Below are positions 50,277 through 62,838 of a stretch of 64,000 nucleotides of DNA, one piece after another. Each line of letters opens with the position of its first letter. Within the stretch, counting starts at the first letter, position 1. Origin of the DNA: Chamaecyparis obtusa (lineage: Eukaryota; Streptophyta; Pinopsida; Cupressales; Cupressaceae); the NCBI GenBank assembly GCA_027943335.1, contig BSBK01006347.1:1262001-1326000 (forward strand), given 5' to 3'. The notes beneath the pieces are model-generated. The model was not told where the DNA came from and did no database searches. It worked only from the letters and a program-made list of their open reading frames with translations. The position numbers and the translations under genes are program-made.

Positions 50277-53150
50277 TATAAGAACTAGTCTTATGACACA
50301 AATGCCACATCAACAAAAATTCCCAAAAATCTAGGATTTCGTAAAAAAGCCAAAGGTTGAATGCTAAGTCGACAAGATATCAATAGATTCCCTACAGTAT
50401 AGGAATAAAAGAAATACAATTATGACAATAACTATCAAAAACCATAAAACATACCTATGTCCAAAGATAAGTAGAAAGTCGACCATCTGTGAAACATCCT
50501 AATGGAGACACAATAAGAGATGTCACATTAAATACAAGCAAGCACAAAACTATCATAACAAGACAACAACCCAAGAATTTTTCATCCAACTATCGAATCA
50601 CATTAGTAAAAGATAAAGATTAGATCAAAATATGTACTTCCATATTAATGGCAAAAGTAAGAAATAAAATTACCAAATACCACTATGTCAAATACAAGAA
50701 GTGTAACACCCTAAAAGAAGGTCCTTCCTAAAAGAAGCTTTAGAAACTTGTTCACAAAAGTTATCAAGGGAGAGAATATTTTCAAAGTGCATTTCCACCC
50801 TACCACGAAGCATTAACACTTCCCAGGAATCCTTCCTGACACGAAGGATACCCAACCCAACTCGAGATAGACTAACCAAGTAAAAACAGTCAGGAGTAAT
50901 GGAATTGTGTTGCATAAAACATCCATATTCAATTTTCAAATACATCATTTTCATGGCTTACTGAAGTAATACATCATAAATAAAACTAATTCCATTTCAA
51001 AAGAAAACATATGTTGGTGATACTAAATAAGAGGACACCACCATACTTTAATAGAATATTTCATGAAGTCAAACATTCTCATTATATGCAATGTATTTAT
51101 AAGTCTAGAAAGATCAAACATCTTCTTATAAGCTCTTTACTCTCAAAATTTACACATCTCAAATTCACAATGAATTATGGCCTCTGTTTCTTACTATTAT
51201 AAGAAAGTAAATAAGTTGATGCTCAAATAAATAATTTATTCTTTCTTTCAAAGTTTCCAAGATGTCAACTATAGAAATTATTATTTAGTGACCATTGTTT
51301 CCAAAACACATATAATTATTAAGATTTCTAAATAATAAATCTTATTAGATAAAAAAGCAAGATATTCATTTTTCCCAGCTAGTTTCTGGTTTCTTTCAGT
51401 CATATTGTTACAATAATCGTTCATCTGTACTCAGTATAAGGAAATTATAGTTGGGAAATTTATTAAGTTTTTTTATCTTACGAAACTTATCGAAAGAATT
51501 TTCCCACCTAAATGTTAGGAATGCCTAATTTCTAAGAGCGGATCAAGGTTGTGGTAATTATTTCCTAAATTAAGAAATACATTTCCAATAGTGATCAGAA
51601 TTTATTCAATATTTCCACCCAACGATCATCAAAGGTAAATAACTATTTCCAAAATCATATTTCAAGGAAGTATATCATGCTTAAAAATCTCTACTCAATT
51701 TCTCTTGGTACCAAATTTAATGGTTTCCCTTACAAACTCATTGATGGAAGAAGAGGTCTTGGAAAGCACACAAAAACTATGAATTATTTTGAGGATTTTG
51801 ACATTACCTAGGGTATTGAGTGGCATTAAATTTATGCTAAACATCTAGAATTTCCTCAAAGCCCAAAACCAGATCATTGGCTCTGTAATTCTTGATGGAA
51901 AAGTCATTTTCATTCAAATCATGAAGAATTTCTCTCTTAATGAGATATTATTATTTTTGTAAGCCTAAAATTGTAAATTTCATTACTAGAACCAGGGACA
52001 TGTGTGGTCATTATTCACACTTTAAAACTAAGAAATCCCAAAACAACATTACAGTTCCAAATAACTAAGTTCACAATCTCCAAAATGACTCCTAATGCAA
52101 CCATTGACAGGGAAATTAAAAATTAAAGACCTAATTAATATGGAAAAGACCAAACGAGATCATATCAAATTGGCATGACGAACACGATTGTAAGAGACCA
52201 GACATTTAGTACTAATTAAGTGCACAAATATAGCACCTAGAAGAAAGATTTAATTATTTAGGCAAGAAGTTGAATTAACCCACAGACAAAACATGGGGTA
52301 AGCGATAGAGATAAGATATGTTAAGCAAAGAAAACTCCCAACTAGAAAGAAATAATGATGCAATATGCAAGATAAGTTGTTTAATAATAGCGAGAATTGA
52401 CATTCATTAAGCCGCATAGGAGAGGGTCTCTAAAAGCCCAAACGGTAAAAGAGAAAATCACATAACTCAATAGACATGATACCAATAACTGACGGCTCAA
52501 TATTCGCCAGCTAACATTCCCAAGACATGCCATAAACCTAAAGCTTTGAGCCTTCCTACAAACCAAAGTGGAACCCAATCAACAAATACAATGCTATTAA
52601 ATCGGTGGGGATATAGCTACAATTGCGGCTCATAAGCACATAAGTCTACATGGAGAGTGTTAGGCCATTTTTCTGTCACAGCAAAAATCCTTTGAAAGTG
52701 GCCTCTTCCCTGCAAATGTTTTTGTAAAAGTGTCCTGCCCTGTGTTCTTCATGTTGTCACCAAGCTCTAGTCCAATTTGCACGTGTTGAATTGCCAAATC
52801 CTAAAAGTTATTCAAATTCTAAGGTCTGCGGGAAAATAATTTCAAAATCTGCCACAGTGTCGAAAACCCACAGTGTTTCTAAAAATCCATGATGTTTTCG
52901 GTATGTTTGAAAACATTCATTGTTTTCGACATTGTGCCTTCCAACTTTGGTGCGCTTATCTTTTGGTCTACATGGAAACTCTGTGTGTTTTCGGTCTTTT
53001 GCTATGTCAAGCCTTGTGTGTTTTCAATCTTTTCCATCAGAAACCCTGCGTGTTTTCGTCCTTACAGTTTCCTGTTTGCTGGTGTTCTCTAACTGCGCAA
53101 GTGCGATGGGTGGTGGGCCTAGGTTTTCAAAGGCTCTTCACTGATTGGTT

Positions 53151-53196
53151 GTCGCATGGCCGCATGTCAGACTTTTCTGACATGCAATCATGCGAC
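53151..53196. repeat. Inverted repeat 1 of GTCGCATG series
   Basis: 21-bp arms 53151-53171 and 53176-53196, 18 of 21 paired, 4-base loop. Confidence 0.85.
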
Positions 53197-53517
53197 CGCT
53201 TGCCACCTGTTCACGTGGGTCCTAGTTCTTCCTGTTGTTCGGCTGACTGGTGGTTATGTTTTCATTCTGCAACTTGGTGACTTGTGGTTATCTCCTGGTC
53301 GCTGGTTTCTAGCGGTTAATCCCTTAACATTCAGTGACCTAGCGGGCGATCTATTTCTCTTTAGTCGCGTAATCTCTTCATTCTTGGTGGTTAGCGGCTA
53401 GCATCTCACGACCTAGTGAGCAGTTAGTCGCGTAGTCGTTGAATGCTTGACGGTTGGTCCGTGGGTCCCTAGTTCTTTTCATTGCCCGATGTCAGAGATT
53501 GAAGATCTACGGTCGGC

Positions 53518-53559
53518 GTGTGATCGCATGGAATATTCTCACCCCATACGATCATGCAC
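53518..53559. repeat. Inverted repeat 2 of GTCGCATG series (weak)
   Basis: Arms GTGTGATCGCATGG and CCATACGATCATGCAC pair imperfectly around a loop of about 12 bases; a degraded or diverged member. Confidence 0.6.
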
Positions 53560-53640
53560 CCACCGTCCGATTGGGTGCCAATGGGTTTGGTGATGTGGGC
53601 CCACTGTCAGCGGTGGTGATGTGGCGGCCTTTGGTTGGCT

Positions 53641-53686
53641 GTCGCATGATCACATAGCCCATTTTTTGGCTATGTGATCATGCGAC
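53641..53686. repeat. Inverted repeat 3 of GTCGCATG series (perfect)
   Basis: 19-bp arms 53641-53659 and 53668-53686 (GTCGCATGATCACATAGCC and its exact complement), 8-base T-rich loop. Confidence 0.95.
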
Positions 53687-53858
53687 CGGTCGACACGTGT
53701 CCCTGGGGCCCGGTGGTAGGTGGTAGTATGGCATCCACGGTGGTGACGTGCTGAGTTCCAATTGGTTGTCGGTATGCCCGGTGGCAGGGGGTTTGCGGTG
53801 GGACCCATGTTTGCAGTGCCCGAGCATGTTTGGCATTCAGCGATGAATGCTAACGGTT

Positions 53859-53906
53859 AGTCGCATGTACACATAGCCTTTTTCAAGGCTATGTGATCAT
53901 GCGACT
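53859..53906. repeat. Inverted repeat 4 of GTCGCATG series
   Basis: 22-bp arms 53859-53880 and 53885-53906, 20 of 22 paired, 4-base loop. The core ACATAGCC/GGCTATGT is shared with repeat 3. Confidence 0.92.
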
Positions 53907-53965
53907 GATGTTTTGCGTTAAGACTTAGCGACGGCGGTTGTGCTGGCAGTTTCAGATTGCAGGTT

Positions 53966-54011
53966 GTCGCATGTTTGCATACCCTGTCCCCGGGCTATGC
54001 AATCATGTGAC
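53966..54011. repeat. Inverted repeat 5 of GTCGCATG series
   Basis: Arms GTCGCATGTTTGCATACCC (53966-53984) and 53992-54011, with three differences and one bulge. Confidence 0.85.
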
Positions 54012-54162
54012 TAACCGTCTAACGTCACGGTTGTGGAGTTAGGGCGGGTCCACTGTGCGGGTCTTGCCAGCGTGCTTGATTTTGATTGGTCGGCGACTGG
54101 TGATGGGGCCAAGGACTTCTCAGGGTGGTTTGTGGTCAGCATTGTGCGGTTAAGAAGCCACA

Positions 54163-54208
54163 GTCGCATGATTGCAAAGGTTAGTTTGGTGCCTTGCGAT
54201 CATGCGAC
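54163..54208. repeat. Inverted repeat 6 of GTCGCATG series
   Basis: Arms GTCGCATGATTGCAAAGG (54163-54180) and CCTTGCGATCATGCGAC (54192-54208), with one bulge and one mismatch, 11-base loop. Confidence 0.85.
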
Positions 54209-56756
54209 CAAGCACATATATAGCCTGGTTTCCTGTGGTGATGAAGTTCATAACCGTGTGATGGCGCAACAAAGGGAAAACAGTTAAAGAGCATAAAGCC
54301 CATGAAATGCAAGGTGACCGTTGCTTTTCAAATTTGATTCTTGCAGAGAGTTTTTGCAACAAGAAGTACCAAAATTTATGGTTTCTTCAGTGGATTTTGA
54401 TTGGTTTGGTGGCACCAGTGGTTGCAAAGTGGTCTAGAGTCCTATTACTTGTTTGCAAAGACTTTTGTGCCGTATGAAGGACTATTTTGATGCTCGTAAT
54501 TATAGATTTTGTTTGAGATTTTTCTCTCTCTGGATTGCTTGGTTTCCTGCCCTTGCAGTAAATTTTGATGTAATTTTGATTGGTGTGGTGGGTGAAACCC
54601 TAGCCTTAGCTGTCCGTAGCTTGTTGCAACTTGTTATGGGTTTCCAAGGTAGCTAATGGTATAAAGTGTCGAATTTTTGACTTGTTGAGGGTTCCATTCT
54701 TTTGGTTCCACTAGGAAATAGAAAACTCTGTCGCATTGCATGTAGGCTGAATAGAATTTTTGGAAGTTTTTTGCAGGTTATTGAATTGGTTTGATCTCTA
54801 TCCTACTTTGATCATGTACATGACTCATCATACTTAATATAATTGTCTCATGTTTACAAGTCTCTCCTTGGTGTCATTCATGTGAGTTTTGGATTTTTTG
54901 ATCCATTGCATAGGGTTGTCTCTGCATATGTTCTTGTCTTTAGTTCTTGATCTAGGATCAAGTGAAATTTTCTTTAGAAGGGACATAGATTCATCTTGGT
55001 TGTCTACAGAAGGATCTTATAAGTAGTGGATGGGCTGGAACGTTTATATTTATGGCTATGAGTCTTTGACAACAATTGGTTCATGTTTCATTGTTTGTAT
55101 GTGAGGTCTGCCCAATGGATAATGGCACTGATCAAGGGATAGTATATTCAGTTGAGTCCAATGTTTGATGGGTTTTGGCTATTTCTTGCATTTCTATATA
55201 TCAATACCATCACCAGTAATACCCTTCACAAGACCATTTTATCTTGCATAGTAGAGTTGATTCAATGAATGCTTGGTTAGCATTTAGCAATCCTTTACTA
55301 TGATCTGCCTTATGAATCCAGAAGTATAGGGTGTGTAGTGAGTTTGAATTTTGTCTAGATTAGGTGCACTCGCCTTGGTTTTGCAGAGCTAGAAGCAGAA
55401 GAGGGCATATTAAGACCCTATAGTTGGTCCAGTTGCTTTGCAAAGCTTTCACACTTGGATTTAACCAATCCTAACATCAGTCTCAAGGCATATTGGCAGC
55501 CCTAAGTGGCATAAGCATTTTCAAACACCAACAGAGAGCATATCGTATAGGTTGCATCTACCAAAAATTGAAGGTGACCAGAGCACTTGATTCACAGAGA
55601 ATGGTGATATTTAAAATGAGCCTCAAGATTTTTATTGACACATAGAAATGGTATCTAGCCACACGCTAAATTAATAAGCATCGAGAAAAACCCCAAAGAA
55701 ATAGAAAAGCAATATAGAATTCAATTAGGAAACAAAACATTTTACCCCATTTACATCTTAACAAGATTAACATAGACAGTGAAAATAAATATATTCTTAA
55801 TAAAGTTAGATCATTAACACATATCTAAATCCAAATCCAAATGAGAAACACATAAATTCAACAAGGCCTTTTAGAAAATTACAAAAAGAAAAGGGAACCT
55901 GATAACACACCTTGACTGGATTTGTCAAGCTAAGACCAAGATTGTTCCAAAGTTGGGACTTCTTTTTATTTTCCTTCCTTACAGTTATGTAACAGAGGAA
56001 GCGTAATATTCCACTTTTGAGTTGTGAAAAACTGATCATAACAGAAGATTGTAGGGAAGGTGATCATTAATAATATCCATCAAATCATATTTCAGTGGAC
56101 CTCTTGGTTCATTCTAGTTGAGATCCCAGTACCCTATGTGTGTTTCCAAATATAGAGTCTACATTAAGCTATTTATACCACCATATTGAATGTCATCCGC
56201 ACAACCTCCTGGTTTCGACAATGTCACCATTACAATACCATTGTCTAATACCACATGATTTTTTAAAACACTCAATACCATGTCTTCGTACTCCATTAAA
56301 GAATGAATTGGGGAGTGGTGTGGTAGAGAATGAAAATTATGCCATATCTATATCCTACCAGCACTAGACTGGACTCCCGTCTCTAGGCTGTAGGCTCTAC
56401 TTTTAATACATAATATGCATATCTAGCTATGTTTTTGGCATGATAAGAATGCAATGAATGCCAATAAAAATTTTAACACAACCATTACACTGAGGCTGAC
56501 GAGCACTCAACTCATACTGGGGATTTGAACGTGTGCTATCTATCCCTTTATTCCCCCCCTAACCTCTCATTTTTCTCCAGATACATCTATAGATGGGGCT
56601 TCCATGCCACTAGTTTAGGAGGAAATTAAGAGTCAAATAAAAGTTCTTGTCTGCCATAATTATTTCTTTGTTGAGCGAATATTTTCCCGCTTCCAACTCA
56701 TCCCCTAAATCTTAGGATATAACTAATATGGTTTTTTTTTTAAATGGGTTGTGACA

Positions 56757-56770
56757 TCCTTCCCCCCCTA
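56757..56770 (-). other. Polypurine tract, right LARD-like copy
   Basis: The minus strand reads TAGGGGGGGAAGGA next to TGTCACAACCC, as at 4370-4383. Confidence 0.8.
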
Positions 56771-59700
56771 AATAATGCATCCTCCCAATGCATCAATTTA
56801 ACTTTGTAGTCCTATCTAAAGAAAAATCAAGAAACTCACACTTTACAAGATTTATAATTTAACTCCCATTATTCAAATATTCAAGATAATGCATAATCCC
56901 AAAGTCATCACGCGCGGGGGGTAGGGGGCCTCTAGGCCCTATTACAAAAAGACTAGGCATGTTACGTAGAATAAGTAAGTTCCACAACACCATTCAATGG
57001 TGGCCCTTAGGGAATAACTAGAATATGGCAGCCCGAGGGATCGGAGAACCCACTTTCAAATTTCAACATAAAATCAACAAGATTCAAATTCGTTTATTAA
57101 TGTAAAGTTTAAAAAAAATCGGTAATGCATTCTAGTAAGTACATGCACGAAAAACAAATACATTTGGAGAAAAAACAAACACACTTGTATCATAATTATT
57201 TTAGGAACATTTTCTATGTGAGTGTGTGAATTCAATTACTAACCTTTAGTTTTTACAAGGTTAGAGTTACCTCTCTCCGACAATATTCCCCCTATATTAT
57301 AATGTGTCGTTCCATCTGTGCACACATAGGAACAACATCAAAGCATTAGTACATGTTTTTAAGCATAATCAAGATATATCATTCCTCCTAATTCTTTTAG
57401 ACATAAATCTGCATAATACACTTGATTTATAAAATAACACACACCTACCTGTGCTTCTTACCATACATTGGCATCATGTTGAATTGATCAAGGTATTGAA
57501 TACTTCGTATCAAATTCTTGTCATACTTATATGTAGACTATTATAATATTTTTAGTTCAATCAAATACCAATTCCTCATGGAAGAAAATTTCCATTGGTA
57601 AATATTCAAGAATAAAGATAATCATTGAAAAACTACAAATGGTCAACTAATAAGTTCTAAACCTTAACCTAATCATAAGTAAATAAATCATTCATACGTA
57701 CCATCTAACATGTGGTACTTACTAGGTGAAAAAGTCATCCGTCCACTTCACAAAGCACCTGAAAAGGTTAGTGGATCCATTTTTCCATTTATGTGATCTA
57801 GGCCCTCATGCCCATCTTGTCACAATAATATTTCAAATAAATTTTTATTATCTGTAAAAAAATACAAGTCCTACCAATCTTACATCTTAACATGAATAAG
57901 CATTCATATTTTCATGAATATAATTCTAGTGTGCTTCATCTAAGCATAAACATCCTAATTAATCATAATAATTCATCACCATATAAAATCAACGCATCAA
58001 TATATGTTACACATCTATAACAATGCATCCATAAAAGTAACCATAAAGGTCAATCATGAAATAAGACACTTAATTGTACAATTGGACATCTATCCTTCTA
58101 TAAGTCCCCTATCTCCTATTCCATCGGATAGTCAGTCATCCATCTGCAAATCTTGAGACTAGAGTGTGGCACAAATGCTTGTCCGTTCTATCCACAAAGT
58201 CTTACGCTTCCTTGGGATTCTACCTACTCGCAGAATTCCCAACCCTACAATGCCCAACAAATAAAAGGCAGGGGGTTTCCTGTGCGGCCATGAAACTTTC
58301 TATTATTCATGGATGGGGCAGGGAGATGGAACATGGGCAGCATATTTATGAAAACATATGCGAACAAGCTTTGGCCAAAGCATCTTTTGATCACCAGGAA
58401 TGAAAACTGGCAGGTAGAGAAACATCCCTTTCTACCTTTCCCTGTTTACTTCTTCCACATTAGCACCCTCACTGGAAGGTAAGCTTTCCAATACACATAC
58501 ATAGTACAAAAATGATACAAACACAAGTATAACATTTATTTCCTTCCATTTATTATTGCGTTAACAAAAGCATAAAAGTCATACAACAATTCAACTAGTC
58601 TTATGAATTATGCCTTTCATCACGAGAAATCATAACACATCATAAGCAGTCATGTAAGAATAAAGTGTTGACCATTGTTTCAAAACACCAATAGTTCTTC
58701 ATAACCAAATAATTCTATTCCATTTCTATAAAAATATGTCAACCTACTCGTCAATCATCAAATGCATCAACTAGTACACATCTAATTCAAACACCTCATG
58801 ATATTTTCTTTGAAGGTCTTAAATATAATCATCCAAGTGCTAGTAATATATTGTTATTGTCAAAAAGATGTATTTTCAATGGATTCCATCATTCCATGAA
58901 TATCCATGCAATTCTCCTCATAGCATCAAAACTCACATCAAAGAATATCAACCAATGTTAATTATTTCATAAATTAAATTTGTAATATACACAACCATTT
59001 GCATGTCAATTCAGTTTGATCATTTCATAATAGTTGAAACATATTTTAAGTAACATATGAATACAAGATTAGGAATGGTATTTTCTTTGCAATCTACTCC
59101 CTTTTACAATCTATCAGTGTTGCACGTTGAACATGAAAGATGACAGCACTTCACATCATAGGACTAGCAACATAAAACACATATCCTAGCCACCACAAGA
59201 TCATAAGAAATTACAATATTCAAAGTTCACAAATTTTGATTCAAAACCTCAAGGGTCATAAGAAAAATCAAAAGAAATGTGAACAAAAATCTCAATTGAT
59301 TGAAAAACTCAAAATTGGTGGCTAGATGGTCACAAGAGAACTTAAAGTTCCAAACTAGCCCTTCACCACTTACAAAGTTTATCAAGTTCAAATAAAACAT
59401 CAACTGAAAACCAAAACACATTTACAGAGTGACTAACACTAGCCACAAGGAGGGAGTAGAAGCTACACGTCACCTTGCATCCAAGGTATGCTAAAGAACA
59501 TGACCATACTTCTAGAACATAAATCTCAAAAATTACATCATCATGTGGTAACACATTCAATTGGTTAATACAACATAGAATGTTTAATTGTCTCTTTTCT
59601 TTTTGAAATCTCAAGCATTTCTAGGTAAGACATATAATATATTTTCACAAATTTTCTACGAGTTTTTATTTCATATAAAACAAGTTGAATTCTTCTTCCC

Positions 59701-60151
59701 CAAGACTTTCACAAGGATCTAGTATTAAAATCATTTCATAACACATGCAAAAATACATTGCAATAAGACATATTTCCATCTTTTATCACAAGCCAACTCC
59801 TAAATTTTGGCAAGCAATCATACCTTTATTGCATATCCATCATCATTTAATTAAACAAAATCTTATAGAATTTTATCTTCTTTCTTTGTTGCACTAATGT
59901 AGAGAAATAGGAATTAAATTTTTAAGTGTATCTCACACACAATGTACCTCATAATTTTTCCTATATTATAACATTTTACAATATGAAACACAAAGAAATC
60001 ACACCACTCAAAGGTAAACAGTTGTCAATCTCACACAACTGTATCAAACTTTCATAGTTTCAAGAGCATCTAGGGACATTCAAAAAATTTCACACATGTA
60101 AGAAGTATTGTCCCTAAAGTGTCCATTTCCCACTTTTATAACACAAAACAA
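56771..60151 (-). other. Internal non-coding region, right LARD-like copy
   Basis: Collinear with 4384 to about 7640. ORFs at 58164-58403 (plus) and 59363-59614 (minus) correspond to frames in the left copy but show no protein-level constraint. Ends at a join (…CACAAAACAAGGA|AGACACACAAAAGGG) with segment A. Confidence 0.65.
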
Positions 60152-62838
60152 GGAAGACACACAAAAGGGAACTGGTGTTTCCCAATCAGTCAGTTATCAT
60201 TACCGTTATGAAAGAGCATTAAGTCAAAGATGAAACATGGCTATAGCCAAAGGAGCAATGAACAATGAAAATACCAATTAATCAATAATCATGAAAATAC
60301 CAATTAATTAGTAATTGTTATGAAAGAGTATTGATTGAAAGATGTAACATAGCTACAAGTAGAAGATAAATGAGCAATGAAAATACAGTATTGCTATTAT
60401 GAATGTAAAAGTGAAAATAGAGTTTGGATCCTTAATGGAAAAAGTGAAAATAGAGTTAAGATCTTTAATGGCATATGAAGATTAGTAGTTTGGGCTTTCA
60501 AACTTGACTGTAATATGATTTATGTAGTCTAATGTGAATACAATTAACAAGGGTGTCCTGAAGTTAGAAAATCTCATATTTATATACATGTTAAAAGTGC
60601 AACAACAAGGCAGAGGCCTTAGTCTTCCATTTCTGTAGTCGCTTGCAAATTTCTCTGAATTTCAGCATCTTCTCAAATTGGATACCGTTCTGGCAATACA
60701 TTTATCAGCAATAAATAGAGTGAATTCCTAGGATTTAATTCTACTTCTCTTCTTGCTCCCTACAATTTTCAAACAATGGGACTGTTTTTAGATTTAGACT
60801 TTCATCTATGTCCTTAATAAATTAGGTGCAAATTCCAGTTCCTTATAACAATATCTAGAACATACTTTGCATTCCAAAAGTAGACCTCATAGTTATAGTC
60901 ATAGAAATACTAGAACTAAAGATGGAGAATCATGAAAAATAGAGTCATTCATTCCAATTCATATTAAGCATTCAATCCTCTTATTGAGAAAAAAAACATG
61001 GAAGAAAATTTACATAGAATCACAGATTCATTTTGTATGGATATTTCAAATATTTTTCATCAGCGATTTACAAACATGAATATGAATGAATGAGTTAGCA
61101 GAGCCACACGTACCCCAAACATGATGCAATAGGAAATTAAAAGGAGCTTCAAATTTTATCCACAAAATATAGGTATAAAGCCAAAGTGGATTAAACCACC
61201 CATACCCTATTCTAAAGCTCCCATTTTGGTACAAGCAGAGAGGACATTGACAAATAATTTGGCTTTATACCTGCCAATTACATTTATTTGAAATTTTCTA
61301 AAGCCATTTCAACAAATCCTCTTTCTGCAAAATATGCAAAGGCGAAAAGATGGATAACATATTTTCAAAATTATCAGTGCATCAAGTGGATTTAATATTA
61401 TTGGAGACTTTACTGTAAGTTGCATCAGAGTAGATTGGAATGAGTGAGAGAATCTTTTTTAAAATTTAAAACCCTAAAATATCTACCAGGCAAAGGAACG
61501 AGATATTAGCTGAATGTCAGCATAGAAAATAATCATACCTGATACAGTCTGCCTACACTAGATTAGGTAATGAATATGGAAACCTACAGAAGAAGAAATG
61601 TAAAACAGAAACTCACAGAAGAAGAAATGTAAAATAGGGGGAAAAAAATGGCTTGCATTCGAAATAGAAGGAAAACTGATACTTACTGATCGAGGGTTTT
61701 CAAATTGGTAATGCAGGAGAAACTATTGAAGCACACTAAAATCTATAGATGGGAATGAATGACAACGATGTTAATATAATAAAACATTAGGCCCAATCTC
61801 AGACATTTAGTTCCTACAAACGGAACAATCACGCGACACGTAGCCACTAGGACACAACCAAGCTTACATGCAAGATGCCACAAGAAACCTCCCGTGAATG
61901 ACATGTTCCCTTGCAAACTACCACGCTCCCATCCTTGCAGCCCTATTATTTCTCTAAAATTTCCCAGACAAAAAATGGAAAAGACTAGGAGGAAAAATGC
62001 ATAACCAATAGCAAAAAAAGAATTTATATTTCTGACAAGTGTTTAATTCTTAAATTTCTTCAACACTAGTTTTTGGCATGAATTTTCCATCTAAGGCAGT
62101 CAAAAACTTTAGTCTCCTGCCTTAACGCAGGGACTAATAACAAGCACTTGTACCTTTGAAGGGTGCAAGGGTTATGCCGATAATGTTATATATATTAAAT
62201 TCAATGTCATTATTTTGTTGATGTAGAAATTTTGGTTAACTTTATTTTTATTGTTTTTTCATCCTTCGTACCCATGGAATATACCGTGTTATACTTTTCC
62301 TTCACATAGGTTCATCCTTTCTTTTCAAAAAGTTATCTTCTCTACAAGTTTTACCATTATTTCTACACCCTATTTCATCCACATCGCACTTCACAAGCTC
62401 TTGGTCATAATAGATTGGGCTTTTATTGTCCTCCTCCAGAAGTATGGGTGTAGCAACATCATTGTCATTTTCATTAATGAAGCACAAATTGTTGTAGTGG
62501 TTTTCATCATGATATGAGAGATGAAGTGTGAGAATAACTGCGCTATCAAAATTGTAGATCTAGGATACCTGGCCCTTCAAGTGGTACACATGAATGTTGG
62601 TGTGTGTCACAATGGAGGATGCATAAATCTCACAATGATTTTCCCACGTTCCATCTTCTACCATTTTTTCATAGTATTTTTCAAAAGTCATTTCATCTTT
62701 TTGAGAAAAGAAAGGCTCAAAGTCTAAACGATGCTCCATAAAAGATGATCTTCTAGGGCTCTAAAGAAATAGTTTCCATCCGGTAGCATTTGCAACATTC
62801 TCATTTGCAATCCATTCCTTTGAGCCTCTATTTCAAAC
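60152..62838. repeat. Segmental duplication 'A', copy 3 (partial)
   Basis: Starts at the equivalent of position 1238 and is collinear with copies 1 and 2 to the OTU exon. Unlike them it has no LTR in the exon and continues into intron-like sequence. Confidence 0.8.
62250..62838 (-). pseudogene. OTU-domain cysteine protease (OTUD3-like) exon, copy 3, uninterrupted by LTR
   Basis: The most complete copy of the exon. A plausible acceptor (TTTATATGTAG|G) puts its start at 62838, and the first codons read FEIEAQRNGLQMRMLQMLPDG, the lead-in expected before the catalytic Cys of plant OTU proteins. The Cys codon itself is mutated to Tyr (DGNY, codons 62769-62780). The shared frameshift and missing segment follow, then DFEPF, DGTWENH and, through a single stop near 62569, a continuous frame including VILTLHLSYHDENHYNN with the catalytic His. 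Dead as an enzyme; useful as the unoccupied-site reference for the LARD-like insertion. Confidence 0.82.

Larger units (their letters stand above)
52658..55533. mobile_element. Solo LTR, 2876 bp, with GAGAG target duplication
   Basis: Starts TGTTAGGCC, ends CACCAACA, flanked by GAGAG at 52653-52657 and 55534-55538. The left paralogue has the intact unoccupied site (10194-10198), a natural control for both ends. It is richer in GC and CG dinucleotides than its surroundings, as expected for a young insertion. No primer site or polypurine tract adjoins it. At 52860-53070 GTGTTTTCG-like words recur, and 53151-54208 holds a series of inverted repeats. ORFs such as 52873-53280 (135 codons) have no recognisable domain. 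Confidence 0.85.
50277..56756 (-). repeat. Full-length 3' LTR of right LARD-like copy (~3.6 kb plus inserted solo LTR)
   Basis: Runs from TATAAGAACTAG to GTTGTGACA. Subtracting the 2876-bp solo LTR and its 5-bp duplication leaves about 3.6 kb. It contains the ~3.1 kb missing from 3898-4369 and the last ~105 bp missing from 7824-11327, so it is the only complete LTR of this family here. Confidence 0.75.
50277..60151 (-). mobile_element. LARD-like non-coding LTR element, right copy (5' end missing)
   Basis: Minus-strand orientation as in the left copy. The 3' LTR (50277-56756), polypurine tract and about 3.4 kb of internal DNA are present; the primer site and 5' LTR are absent because at about 60152 the sequence switches to segment A. 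The insertion point in the OTU exon is the same as in the left copy, so the insertion predates the duplication. Confidence 0.75.

Noticed and set aside
52873..53280. 135-codon plus-strand ORF
   Set aside because: Lies wholly inside the solo LTR, overlaps the first inverted repeat, and is Cys/Trp/Phe-rich with no recognisable domain; overlapping frames are open too because the region is less AT-rich.
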